A model generated the notes under the pieces. The model saw nothing but the letters and a program-made list of their open reading frames with translations, was not told where the DNA came from and did not search any database. Shown here in pieces: positions 10,072 to 19,884 of a stretch of DNA of 64,000 nt. The stretch lies in NCBI RefSeq assembly GCF_013402915.1, contig NC_050723.1, positions 496,001 through 560,000 of the forward strand, written 5' to 3'. The first letter of the stretch is position 1; each line of letters begins with the position of its first letter. Made by a program: the position numbers and the translations under genes. Source of the stretch: Zygotorulaspora mrakii. Lineage: Eukaryota > Ascomycota > Saccharomycetes > Saccharomycetales > Saccharomycetaceae.

Positions 10072-11522
10072 ATCTCATTCAATGGCACAGGCTAGAGTAA
10101 TAAGTGGGAAAAATTAATTAAAACCTCCCAACTATAGTCGATTCAGATATAAAAAAAAAAGATAAAGTAGGACAAAAAAAAGATTGGGATCTAAAGAATA
10201 GTTCCAATGAAGGGATAGATATTCTAGTTGATATATAGATTATCGTCCTTTCCCTCCGCTTTTTGGAATCACTCTGCTCGTGCTATAGGCTCTTTCTTTT
10301 AATTAAAGATAAAGATGTCATGAAATAAATGAAAAGAAATAAATAAGAAAAAAGACATAGTACAAACAAACAAAAAGTAATCAAGCAAGAATTAAAATTA
10401 ATTAATCAAGAGATAATAAACAAAAGAAAAAATGCGGGATGAAATAGAATAATCTGAAATGAAAAATAGTGTTCCAGACAAGATGAGATAGAAAGTGGTG
10501 AAATCTTGAAAAATTTCTAGTTTTGCCAAATTTTCCAAATAGTTTTTCAAAAAACGTTTGCGTCGCTTTTTCATTGCAGCGAATGTGGAAAACTGCCGGA
10601 CACCAAGGCAGCAACACAAAATGCTGTTAGGTGTACATTACTTTGTTCCGAGATAGAATAGCATATACGGCAAGCTTAATTGGATTGTAAGCATAGAACG
10701 TGTTATCACAACGACCTAAGTGATGATTCTATACTAGTTCTGGAGCATAAACTATCTTCACTACTACAGAGTACCTTTGTCTCGGGTTGTGGTTCTGGAG
10801 CCCAGACACCTCACCCTTTTTTTGATTTTTTGGTGTTTTTTGTGGGTTCTTGCTCGTTCTTTTTTTCATCAAGGGAAAAACAGTCACAAGAAATGATAGG
10901 AAATTTCACCTGGATCAATATCAGAGTTACTTTGTTTAGCATATTTCAGAAGACGTGAGAATCCATTTCAATGAGTTGCAAATTACTGTAGGTAATGGAA
11001 GTAGACCGAGACAAATGATTATCTAGCATCTTTTTTCAAATGAACTGAAAATATGCTCAGATCGCACCTCTTGATATTGTAAGGCAAAATGTCATGATCT
11101 CAAGTGCTCTAACCAGTTGCAATTGTATGAGATACATTATCTAGTAGGGGAAATGAATCACTAGATATTAAGTTAATGCATTCTCGTAGACCTATACGTG
11201 TCAGAAATCTGGGTGGTCTTGAAGTTTCAGTAATATGCAGCAATGAACTCGATTTATGAGCTGGAATTGGTTTCTACTAATTCATTGATTCTTCAGTATC
11301 TTCCTTAGGAGGAAAACTGAAGGATAAATCTCAGACGGTGGAAAATGCACATATTAGATATTAGACGTACGCCCTCTAAGAATACGCTTGCAATAGCAAC
11401 ACAGAGAACTATGTAAAATGTAAGAATGCACCTCACCCATGAGTGATAACGAAAGGTGGTGAATGCGGCATTGACGTAAAAGCTTGCATCAGCCCATTCG
11501 TTTTTTTTGTTCATATACCTTC
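10072..11522. other. Long non-coding region upstream of GDS1
   Basis: This 1.45 kb stretch separates the GDS1 start from the 3' end of the JmjC gene. The first ~400 bp upstream of GDS1 are strikingly purine-rich on the plus strand, with A-runs and AAATAA/GAAAAG tracts, hence U/C-rich in a GDS1 leader. This suggests a long pyrimidine-rich 5' leader or a nucleosome-free promoter. Short plus and minus ORFs of up to 92 codons occur, but none has an ATG with convincing composition or similarity. I found no tRNA A/B boxes, LTRs or tandem arrays in it. Confidence 0.55.
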
Positions 11523-13103
11523 TTAATCATGTGCCAATTCAGGCAGATTATTAGTGCTTCGAGCTTTGGCCAACGCACTTTGTGTAATCTTATAGTCGTC
11601 AGGCCAGTAATTGTCTGTATGAGAATAAACATTGTTGATCGATCTGCCATTTGGCGGTATAAACCAATAATTGGCAGCAACATTCACAATGTCGTGATCG
11701 CTTTGATTCCCAAAAGATGTGACCTCGTGAAACCAACCTGTTGGTAAAAAGAGCATCTCTCCGGGTTTGACATCTACGGTAAGTCTATTAGCTTGAAAAA
11801 ATAGTGGCCACTTTTTCATACTCGCATTCCTGATATTTTCTCTTGTATTTTCATCTTCAATTTCATCAATTTGAACAACGGCAGTTGGTACTGTAGAGAA
11901 GGAAGGTGGATCAAGCGTTTTATTTGCTTTTCTAGCTTGTTGCTCAGAATCTTTTTTGATGAATTCCTCGTATAGCAGTCTTTCTTCTGGGGAGCACTCA
12001 GATTCGCCACCGAGGATTTTTTTGTAAACTTCTGCAACAATGGCCCCATCATCTCTCAATTCTCGCCATAAGGGTGCGCGATCATTTGCATGATAGTCAA
12101 TAACTCCAGAACTATGAACCTTTCGAATATCACCGACTGTGTACATCTTAGCGGCGTCATGTGGTGAAAATAATGTAAATCTCTTGTGGCCATTGACGGG
12201 GATGTAAATGTTATCGGCGTGATCGTGATGAAGTCCCGATGAGGAGCCCCCTCCGGGAACGTTTCTCCCTAGCCCTAGTTTTCCGCCACTATGCTCTACA
12301 TCGAAATTTTTTAACCACCCTGTGTCATCAGCAGCGTTTCGCACAGCACCCACCCAGAGGTTTATTTGTTGTGGTATCAAGTATCTCAAGAAGCCAGGGC
12401 ACTCTGGTAAGGTCCTGACGAGATTAGTCATTGGCGGCTGATAGAGCTCGCGTAAACGAGATTCTAGCTCCTCCTCGTCCTCATCGTTTTTCTTGCCGTC
12501 TTCGTTTGAATCAATTTCGTGCCCCTCATTCTCCCCATTCTCTTCTAGGTCATCAAAATCGTCATGTAAGTCGTCAAACGTAAGGGAGCTGTTATCAAAA
12601 TTGTCAACATCATCCAAAACATGACTCGCTTCCTCTTCGTCGGTCGAGTAATCGCTATTGTTAGGGTCGTCTTCGTAATACTGCGTCGTTAAATACAAAT
12701 CTGTGTCATGTTGATCGAGTATTCTCCCCATAAACTGACCAAAGGACATCTTGATGCGTTTTGATCCACTCCCATATCCTCCGTCGCTCTTTTTTTCAAT
12801 GGTCAAGATCTCCTCACTCGGTAAAGTGCCTTTCATGACATTCGGTTGCAGTTCTTTCAAAGGGAACTGCTCCGGTGAAATTCCCCTTATCTTACAAGGC
12901 TTCCGTGCTGCCACATAGTCTTCAAAAAAACTTTCTATTTCGTCTAAGGTCTTTGGTACTTCCAGCACATCGATCGCAGTGTCATTTTCCAGGATTTTGT
13001 AGCCATCGTATTCTGTTGGGGCTTCTTGCTCAATTTTCACCTTTTTCTCGTTGTTTCGCCCACGTATATCTTCCACCAAATGCACTTTCTTATCCCTATT
13101 CAT
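11523..13103 (-). CDS. JmjC (cupin-8) domain protein, putative Fe(II)/2-oxoglutarate dioxygenase
   Basis: This 526-residue protein has a JmjC/cupin-8 fold in its C-terminal half resembling the JMJD7/FIH-type hydroxylases rather than the large histone demethylases. Visible features: LWVGAVRNAADDTGW, then GGGSSSGLHHDHADNIYIPV, which carries the HxD iron ligands (H292 and D294), the segment GHKRFTLFSPHDAAKMY, and the distal ligand region KPGEMLFLPTGWFHEVTSF (H459). An acidic, Asp/Glu-rich insert occupies about residues 134-214. The frame is open to an upstream TTG, but the first ATG is at 13103. No metal ligand is missing, so it looks catalytically competent; the substrate is unknown. It sits between GDS1 and CLN3, and I know of no gene there in either S. 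cerevisiae duplicate track. Confidence 0.88.
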   Translation of the reverse strand: MNRDKKVHLVEDIRGRNNEKKVKIEQEAPTEYDGYKILENDTAIDVLEVPKTLDEIESFFEDYVAARKPCKIRGISPEQFPLKELQPNVMKGTLPSEEILTIEKKSDGGYGSGSKRIKMSFGQFMGRILDQHDTDLYLTTQYYEDDPNNSDYSTDEEEASHVLDDVDNFDNSSLTFDDLHDDFDDLEENGENEGHEIDSNEDGKKNDEDEEELESRLRELYQPPMTNLVRTLPECPGFLRYLIPQQINLWVGAVRNAADDTGWLKNFDVEHSGGKLGLGRNVPGGGSSSGLHHDHADNIYIPVNGHKRFTLFSPHDAAKMYTVGDIRKVHSSGVIDYHANDRAPLWRELRDDGAIVAEVYKKILGGESECSPEERLLYEEFIKKDSEQQARKANKTLDPPSFSTVPTAVVQIDEIEDENTRENIRNASMKKWPLFFQANRLTVDVKPGEMLFLPTGWFHEVTSFGNQSDHDIVNVAANYWFIPPNGRSINNVYSHTDNYWPDDYKITQSALAKARSTNNLPELAHD

Positions 13104-14202
13104 TTTCTGCAGGCCCCGATCAATCAATCACTGCTCTTGTTTAACGACTAAGAACTAACGTTATACATAAGACATCTTTCATCCAAATTTTCAATTCCCA
13201 TATCAACCCTGCGCACCCAGACATTTAGAAGAGACAGGCGGGGAGAACCGGTTTTCGCGAACTGACATTCTCAACAAAAACTGCAAAAGAAGATAAAGAA
13301 CAAAGCACAAAGTTGTTCTATGCATATGGGGATCAGATACGGAAAACAAGCCTTCTCGATGAAGCTAAAGGTGAAAAAGCGATAAAACTGGTACTTATCG
13401 CATTGAGTATACGTGGAAGTCTAAGGAATGCACAACGTTAAGAAAGGTATGGCGTTCTTGGCGTTCTCGACAAACCCGTATGGGACACAATTCCTAAATG
13501 ACAGAGAAAGCCCTGCAGTGGACGCATAGGAATTGTCTTTGCGACGTCCATGCGGTATGTAAATCCTCTACAGTTGTACAACCTCTTATGAGCTGTTACA
13601 ATAATTCCAAGGTGCATCCTTCTTTCGAGCATCATAAGGCAATAAAAACTAAGTTTGTGGAGTTTACCACCATCTCCAGTGCATTTCAAAGGCCGAAAAA
13701 TCGGAGTGCCTTCCTTCTGCGATTGGATTCTGATGGCAGAGCACCGGTTTTATCGTGTGAGGCAGTTATTACGTCGAGCGTTTGTACTGTATCTCAGGAG
13801 AGATTACGTTCCTAGAGCGATCACTGAAGAGCGTACTCCACTTAGATCAGAAATGGACTTTGCTCGAGATTTCGAAACATCGCTATTTCTGCACAAGGAC
13901 TCATTACCGTATCAGTTTGTTCATATTACGGCTTTTTATTGAGCGATACTTGACTTGGGGCCGCAAATTTCTACACCTTAGTTAGCATTTGAGCGTTGAC
14001 CCCTTGTCCAAATGTGGTTTAGTTTGCCCTTAATGGGAATTTTGTTTCGTAATTTCACTTAGAGGATGTAATTAAAATTGAGTTAAAAAAAGAAGGTATA
14101 TAGGACTTTAGAAGTCGTAAGGTTCTGTTTAATGCAAATAAGGGCTCTTCGTATGGTAAAAAAGCATGGCCACATAATCAAGAAGGAAAACTCTTGCGTT
14201 CT
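13104..14202. other. JmjC-gene promoter and CLN3 3' flank, no supported gene
   Basis: This 1.1 kb gap lies between the start of the JmjC gene and the end of CLN3. Overlapping short open frames on both strands fill 13440-13985. The only one starting with ATG and reaching 100 codons is plus strand 13498-13815 (105 residues, Cys-rich). It has no recognisable domain and its codon use is unremarkable. I treat all of these as chance ORFs. The CLN3-proximal end contains A/T-rich sequence suited to 3' end formation. Confidence 0.55.
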
Positions 14203-15837
14203 CTAGCGTTTACTAGCTACTTCTTCTTCGAAAAAGTCAATATCCATAATCGATGAAGCCCTCTTCTTATGACCCTTAACAAAAGTAGAGGTAGCTCCCG
14301 ATGTTATGGCTGCCGTGCATCTCTTGGATTTGATCATAGAATTCGTACGTGCAATTCCGGTAGAGCCTACGGCACTACTGTTGCCATAAATGAACGATCT
14401 TTTCCTTCCATCCAGTTTCATCTTATTCTGTAACACCGATAAACTTGGAGAATTCAACGGTAACGAAGTAAAATAGTTCGAAGCGGTCGAAGTCATTAAT
14501 GGATAGGCTAATGTTTTATCGGACGAAGGGGTTGGTAAAGAATCAGGAGTATTAACATTAGTTGCAGCGGACGACAACTCATGAGCCATGTATGGCGATG
14601 CAAATGGCGATGTAGAAGAAGATATAGCAGGTGAAGGAGTATTAGATTTAATCGATGCTAAATTAAAAGGTGTGAATGCGAAATTTTGTTCTCCCCTGTT
14701 TCTTCTAACCTCCTCTCTAGCTCGCATTGAAGATTCATTAGTGTCATTATTTTTTTCGTAAGGTGGATGATCCGATGTCATTGGTGACCCCGTAGCATAA
14801 TTTGCGGAAATTAATACTTGGGAACGATACAATTCTTCAAGTTGCAATTGAATGAAATAGTTTTGTAGAGAGCCTAGTAGCATTTCACTTGTTGGATCAG
14901 AATTATCGATATACTTGAACTTGAAACTCGAAGGTAAAGAATCAAATTTTAAAACTAAATCCAACAAGGCACTACAAATTCTAATCAGACTAGCGTCCTT
15001 AATACTAGATTGAAAGTTTTCCCATTGATTTAATTTTTGTAATTTCAGTGCGATTGTAATTAATGTAATTGCGCCAAGGGCAATTTGTGAAGTTGTGTAA
15101 TTGAACGATAGTTGGAGATCAAATGATGCCAACTGACAAAGCATAACTGAACCCGATTTAATATCGTTGATATTGATCAATTCAGTTATGTTGTCAGTTT
15201 TAAGAACTGCAGGTTGAACATTCTTGTTATCCTTTAGGAATAGTAAAATATCAATAAAGGAATCAGGTGTCGCAATTTGGGATAACGACCAATTCAAAGC
15301 CTTCAAAAGATGAAGTTCCATTTCCTTGAATTGACGAATTGAGTATTGTTTGCAACATAAGTTTTGCAAAACAGGTAATGAAGCAGCTCTATTCTTGGAA
15401 TCCCAATATTTCGAACTTATCCATAAAGCGGTCAACGCTAATAATTGGTAATCACTACTCTCAACTATGTACCTGGAAGTATATCTATCCAGGAGATTGA
15501 AACATAGAAATAATGTTGAAGTGCATAAACCCAGCCTTGTGTGACAACACATCAAGAAATCGAAAATAAGATACCTCATCTTATGGTTTATCTGTGGCTG
15601 GGAATTAAAGCTAGGCAAACTCGGCTTGAAAACGTTACTCTTGTTATTCTCGTCCAACCGAATCAAATGGTTGAGTAGGTTGTCACTGTATTCCATAACA
15701 GAAAACTGATGGCTCGCCTGCTCTCTTATGACCAATTTTGGATTTTGCGATTTCTTCAATGCCACATTACGCCTGACATGAGACATAAATGCCATATCAC
15801 CAGTGCCCCTCAAGTATTTGGCATTGTTTCTAATCAT
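14203..15837 (-). CDS. CLN3: Cln3-type G1 cyclin
   Basis: This 544-residue protein is the Start-promoting G1 cyclin that acts with Cdc28 to inactivate Whi5 and turn on SBF/MBF genes. The cyclin box covers about residues 79-190 (FNSQPQINHKMRYLIFDFLM, then TALWISSKYWDSKNRAASLP and NLCCKQYSIRQFKEMELHLL). The C-terminal third is rich in Ser, Thr and Pro with many SP/TP sites, typical of the PEST degron that makes Cln3 unstable. It ends with basic clusters (KLDGRKRSF, KSKRC, KGHKKR) suited to a bipartite nuclear signal. The open frame extends to a TTG at 15900; the first ATG is at 15837, giving MIRNNAKYLRGTG. GCAU tetranucleotides, the Whi3-binding core, occur in the leader and coding mRNA. The upstream region carries a uORF and Mcm1-type boxes. 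Confidence 0.95.
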   Translation of the reverse strand: MIRNNAKYLRGTGDMAFMSHVRRNVALKKSQNPKLVIREQASHQFSVMEYSDNLLNHLIRLDENNKSNVFKPSLPSFNSQPQINHKMRYLIFDFLMCCHTRLGLCTSTLFLCFNLLDRYTSRYIVESSDYQLLALTALWISSKYWDSKNRAASLPVLQNLCCKQYSIRQFKEMELHLLKALNWSLSQIATPDSFIDILLFLKDNKNVQPAVLKTDNITELININDIKSGSVMLCQLASFDLQLSFNYTTSQIALGAITLITIALKLQKLNQWENFQSSIKDASLIRICSALLDLVLKFDSLPSSFKFKYIDNSDPTSEMLLGSLQNYFIQLQLEELYRSQVLISANYATGSPMTSDHPPYEKNNDTNESSMRAREEVRRNRGEQNFAFTPFNLASIKSNTPSPAISSSTSPFASPYMAHELSSAATNVNTPDSLPTPSSDKTLAYPLMTSTASNYFTSLPLNSPSLSVLQNKMKLDGRKRSFIYGNSSAVGSTGIARTNSMIKSKRCTAAITSGATSTFVKGHKKRASSIMDIDFFEEEVASKR

Positions 15838-16151
15838 ATTATAAGAGGTATGCCAGATGCACGTCTTTCGTGAAATGAAGGACTTTGTGAGATCTTTCAA
15901 AAAAGCGCGATGCTAGTAAACACAATAAAACTGCAATTATCGACCAACCAACCGAGAAATCTAACAATCAATCAAATGAACGTCAGCAATGCAAAATTCA
16001 AATATGAACAAATATTATAACCCAAAAAAAAAACTAAAAAAAAAAAGATCAAATCAGCTGGACCAAAGTATATCGAGCAAACCCTCCGTAATATGAAATG
16101 CGCTGTGCCAATGGTTCCCCAACAGACACTGGAATCCTGATTAGAGACTCT

Positions 16152-16175
16152 TCACACCGCCCTACAGATGAACAT
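16152..16175 (-). promoter_or_regulatory. Candidate uORF in the CLN3 mRNA leader
   Basis: A minus-strand ATG at 16175 opens a seven-codon ORF (MFICRAV, stop) 338 nt upstream of the CLN3 start. No other ATG occurs on the mRNA strand between it and the CLN3 ATG. S. cerevisiae CLN3 also has one short uORF roughly 300 nt upstream that represses translation during slow growth, so position and size agree. An in-frame ATG further up at 16265 would lengthen it to 37 codons. The TATA-like element at about 16204 raises the possibility that some transcripts start after the uORF. Confidence 0.55.
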
Positions 16176-16565
16176 AAACCAATCTACTTCTTGCGTATTA
16201 ACTATATATACCTTCCTCTGTCTCGACGGCCACTCCGTGCAAAAATCAAGGGCAGCACAGCACATACAGATTCACAGTAATTTTAACCCGTTATGGCAGG
16301 GCAAGTTTTAGAGGATTGAAGAAAAAGGAAAGCCCACATACTGTGCTGCCCTATTACCTCTCACTTCGGGTGTGCAATACAGTGCCACCGCATAAACCGA
16401 TCCATCTTGCCCACGAACACGACCAAAAACCACCAACTAGCGTATCACCGTATCAGCCATTGGTGCCCTCACTGAGCAAACAAATTTTTCCACTATTATG
16501 CATTGCAGGATAATGTGATCATAACCTCATCTGAAGCTGCTATCTGTCCAGCCCTAATTCTACTA

Positions 16566-16581
16566 TTACCCATATGGGAAA
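16566..16581. promoter_or_regulatory. Mcm1-type / early cell-cycle box upstream of CLN3
   Basis: TTACCCATATGGGAAA is a near-palindromic CC-N6-GG Mcm1 box with TT/AA flanks, the form of the early cell-cycle boxes that drive M/G1 expression of CLN3 in S. cerevisiae. It lies about 730 bp upstream of the CLN3 ATG. Confidence 0.6.
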
Positions 16582-17040
16582 AATTGACTGGTGCAGCAGG
16601 GCTCCTTTTACTTGAGATCGCTCTCCCGACGCAAAAATTGAAGCGGCCTCTCTCAAAAAGAAACTCTGTTGAACGTGCAAAATGAAGCCCTAAGACCCAA
16701 GAGGCCAGCTTTTTCACTAGCCTATTAATAAAAAGACAAAGTCTCCCTATCTGTCTGGGGCAAATATCGTCTTTCTGACATACCACCCTGTCCTCACGCT
16801 GTAATGCTGCACATCTGCTGTGCCACCCACGGAATCTCAGAGATCTCTGAGTACCCTTGAGAACGTGAGCCCTCGCTGAATCTCAGATCTTGGATCCCGC
16901 CTGCTACGGTTTACCGGCCAACGATCAATCGTCGACGGTGGACCTCCGAGCGCTTCCCCCATTTCCACATTAGACAGGTTTTGATTTTGAGCATAGGGCT
17001 ATGCCAAGTTGAAACGGGCACTGATAAATTTGATGTTTTG

Positions 17041-17050
17041 CCTAATTGGG
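17041..17050. promoter_or_regulatory. Second Mcm1-type box in the CLN3/MSC6 region
   Basis: CCTAATTGGG, flanked by TTTTG and TAAAAA, is a second CC-N6-GG element. Read on the CLN3 strand it is TTTACCCAATTAGGCAAA. It lies 1.2 kb from CLN3 and 0.55 kb from MSC6, so its target is uncertain. Confidence 0.45.
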
Positions 17051-17473
17051 TAAAAACAAGAAAAATTGGTCGGATAAGTGACGGTCAAGGGCGAAATCGG
17101 CCATGGCAGAGAGCACTGTTCGGCAGCTCAATCTCGGTAGAGGTGCGAAGGTATTTCTCCAGTGCAGTTTTTTGCTGCTTGTCACGACAAATCTGACGGA
17201 GAGGTTAAGGGGATGTGCAGACGAAGCACAGTCGTTTTCGGGAGCCTTTCCGGGTTTCTTCGACAGGCTGAGCGATGATCAGGCCTGATAACGCTGAAAG
17301 TACTGTGGTTCAAGTAGCGACGTCCGGTGTCTGCGACAGCAAGAGGGGAGTGATTGGCGCACGATGGGAGCCTCGTCAACAGCGGGTCTAAGGGATCTGA
17401 GAGCCCCATTGCTGAGCAACTCGCTGCCGTTTGTGCTGATCAGGCAGAGCTGAAACAGCGGAACTGGAAGCAT

Positions 17474-17486
17474 GTCACTTCGCACG
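17474..17486 (+). promoter_or_regulatory. Abf1-type site upstream of MSC6
   Basis: GTCACTTCGCACG fits the Abf1 consensus RTCRYNNNNNACG exactly and lies 111 bp upstream of the MSC6 ATG. Abf1 sites at this distance are common at nuclear genes for mitochondrial proteins. Confidence 0.5.
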
Positions 17487-17596
17487 TCGGGGTTTTTTTT
17501 TTCAAGAAAATTCCCAAAATGCACAGAAATTTCAAAAGGTATAGCAGTTATCAGCTGCAACCTGCCTTGATATTTGGGGTCTAGACATTGTTTTCT

Positions 17597-19696
17597 ATGT
17601 TATCTCAGAGAGTAGGAGTATCTATGATGTTGCCCCGCAATCTGGCCCTACGCCATATCAATCTAGTAGCGAGACGTGTGAGGCTAGTGCGTAATCAGTC
17701 TACCGAAGTGAATAGTACACCCACATTTGTTCACCCGGTATCGAGGCTCGGCAATGAGCTGAATGAACAATTGAAGTCCAGCACTGGCGATTCAAACGCG
17801 ATATACACCTCGCTGAAGGATGAGCTGGCCCAGCTATCGGAGACCATGAAAGACCCAACGCTCTTGCAGCGGTCGTTTGGGCTGAATGGTCCATTGGTTA
17901 GTCTGCTGAGGAAAAGCACTGCAGAAGAGGGATCGGCAGTTGATCCTTACCAAATTTTGAACACGATGTGTCAATTCCAGGTTGCTAGGTCGCCCCATTT
18001 CGAGATTGTTCTTAGATATCTGCTGCAAAATGGCTCTCCTCAGGAGGTCATTGCATTGTGGGTCAAGTATCTCGAAACCATTGCTGAAAATCCAAACGCG
18101 CTGATTCAGTCCTTCAGGAATAGAAATGGCAATAATAACTCTCATGAGAACAGCATTGCCTTGACCACATTGGCGTATCTTTCCTTGCCTGATAATAAGC
18201 CTGACCTGAATATCTTGTATCAAATTTTGCAACTGGACAAGGATGCTGGGCAACAAATTCCCTTTAGTAGAGTTAGCTTTTTGAATGACTCCATCTTCTC
18301 TTCGAATCCAGACATGAAAAAAATCATCGGGGAACGTTTGGACAATATGTTATATCAGTACATTAGCACCAACAAAGATTCCTATTTGAGAAAACTAGAC
18401 AAGACTTTACAGCCGTATCATTTGCAAGATCTATATCAACAATATCGATCGGTTATACAAGTGAATAGTAGTTCCAATCCTGAGGTCTCGGCAGATCCCG
18501 AAATCTTGCAGAAATTTATGGAAAGGTTCGTATCTTTCAATAAGCCTAGCCAGGCCGTCAAAGTTTTCAATGACTTCAAGACGTTAAACTCTTCGCTTTT
18601 GAGTGACAAACTTTTGCTAGCTGTCGCTGGCCTACCTGCTCCTACGAGACAACTAAAAATGGATAGAATTCTAGCCATTTGGAATAGCGTCATCAAACCG
18701 GCGACACCATCTGCATCTTCATACGCTTGTCTCTTGGAGGCGCTCGGGATTTCTGGGAACTTTTTCCAGTTACAAAATATGTGGTCGAAAGAGGTTCCAG
18801 AAAGTTTCAAGCAGGACTCTCATTTGAGAGAATCTTATTTATCCAGTTTGTTAAGGTACGATGATAAAGTAACATTTAATAATGTATCTGATAAATTACC
18901 TGAAAAAATTGAGTCAATCGAATTAATCAATGCGGTTTTACTCAAAATGATAAAAGGTAATGCACCTGCTGAAAAATTCGAATCCTTTTATGCACATCAA
19001 TTTATGAAGTCGGATGATGCTGAAAATAAAAATTTTGAGAGAAGACCCAATATTGAAACTTTGGCTATAAAAATGTGGGCAAACTACTGTTATGCAAAGG
19101 ATGCATCGACTTTTGATTTTTTGAAAAGTATTTCCCAAACCAACAGAAATTTACTGAAGGTAAACGCCCTCATTGAACAGTTTATCCAAATAGTCCCATC
19201 GACAGTTCCAATCCGTGAACTCTATAAGCAAACGAAGGACCCATTAGATTCAAGGAAGTATGGGAATTTCATTGGGGCAGAATTTGAAAAATCGGATGGT
19301 AGTTTTGAAGTTGCAGAAGAAATATTCAGGGATTTCCTTAAAGGTTCAAAAGCGCAAACTAAGAAAATCGATAGATTTGTAATTGAACCTTTGATAGCGG
19401 GGTTCTGTGAGTACTCAATTCGTCAACACGATATCAGTTTTCTCCTCAAAGTTTCTACCTACGTTGCGTTCGCTTCTCAAGTTGGTTCAGAATTGACATA
19501 TGTTATCACTGCCAAGATACTACACACAATTGCGATTCTATCAAGAGAGACTAATGGAAAGTTCGAGAAGAGCGCACTTGAATTCATTAATCCATTTTTG
19601 CAAAGCTTACTTGATGTTGAAGACTTTAACCCAAACAGCAGAGACCTAGATTTATTGCGGAAAAGTAACGTTACTGTGCCTAAAGAACTCTCGTAG
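17597..19696 (+). CDS. MSC6: Msc6-like mitochondrial PPR protein
   Basis: The 699-residue protein begins with an Arg-rich, acid-poor presequence (MLSQRVGVSMMLPRNLALRH, then VARRVRLVRNQS) typical of mitochondrial import. The body consists of helical segments without enzymatic motifs, resembling a divergent pentatricopeptide-repeat array. One example is KPSQAVKVFNDFKTLN followed by ILAIWNSVIKPATPSASSYA and CLLEALGISGN. In S. cerevisiae, Msc6 (YOR354C) is a mitochondrial PPR protein tied to mitochondrial translation and found as a multicopy suppressor of HER2. The frame is open to a TTG at 17588; the ATG at 17597 is the natural start. Assignment rests on architecture plus position between GDS1/CLN3 and CYC3/SOG2, rather than on a strong motif. 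Confidence 0.85.
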   Translation: MLSQRVGVSMMLPRNLALRHINLVARRVRLVRNQSTEVNSTPTFVHPVSRLGNELNEQLKSSTGDSNAIYTSLKDELAQLSETMKDPTLLQRSFGLNGPLVSLLRKSTAEEGSAVDPYQILNTMCQFQVARSPHFEIVLRYLLQNGSPQEVIALWVKYLETIAENPNALIQSFRNRNGNNNSHENSIALTTLAYLSLPDNKPDLNILYQILQLDKDAGQQIPFSRVSFLNDSIFSSNPDMKKIIGERLDNMLYQYISTNKDSYLRKLDKTLQPYHLQDLYQQYRSVIQVNSSSNPEVSADPEILQKFMERFVSFNKPSQAVKVFNDFKTLNSSLLSDKLLLAVAGLPAPTRQLKMDRILAIWNSVIKPATPSASSYACLLEALGISGNFFQLQNMWSKEVPESFKQDSHLRESYLSSLLRYDDKVTFNNVSDKLPEKIESIELINAVLLKMIKGNAPAEKFESFYAHQFMKSDDAENKNFERRPNIETLAIKMWANYCYAKDASTFDFLKSISQTNRNLLKVNALIEQFIQIVPSTVPIRELYKQTKDPLDSRKYGNFIGAEFEKSDGSFEVAEEIFRDFLKGSKAQTKKIDRFVIEPLIAGFCEYSIRQHDISFLLKVSTYVAFASQVGSELTYVITAKILHTIAILSRETNGKFEKSALEFINPFLQSLLDVEDFNPNSRDLDLLRKSNVTVPKELS

Positions 19697-19884
19697 ATAG
19701 TAAACCTCCATATTAAGAACAACAGACATGTATATATTGAATGTTATTTAAATTAAATACCTAAGAAAAAGAATTAGTAAACGGATCCCATAAAAAAGAG
19801 AAGGGAAAGAAAACATACTTACTGAGCATATCATTTCCTGTTGTGAATATTTACAATATAATGCCAAGGATAGCTGGATCACTA

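Larger units (their letters stand above)
15838..17596. other. CLN3/MSC6 divergent control region
   Basis: This 1.76 kb divergent intergenic region is the longest in the window. From the CLN3 side it holds an ATG-free leader with long A-runs (T-runs in the mRNA) near 16021-16046, a short uORF at 16152-16175, a TATATATA element near 16204, an Mcm1-type palindrome at 16566-16581 and a second at 17041-17050. From about 16800 to 17460 the sequence becomes GC-richer and contains the perfect 16-bp palindrome CTCAGAGATCTCTGAG at 16836-16851. An Abf1-type site lies at 17474-17486, near MSC6. Several short ORFs exist, but none looks real. Confidence 0.6.

Noticed and set aside
16836..16851. Perfect 16-bp palindrome CTCAGAGATCTCTGAG
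   Set aside because: A 16-bp palindrome is expected about once by chance in 64 kb, and no neighbouring element supports a function.
15838..17596. Search for tRNA or snoRNA genes in the long intergenic regions
   Set aside because: No GGTTCGANTCC B box with a matching A box, and no convincing box C/D or H/ACA arrangement was seen by eye; a covariance-model scan would settle this.
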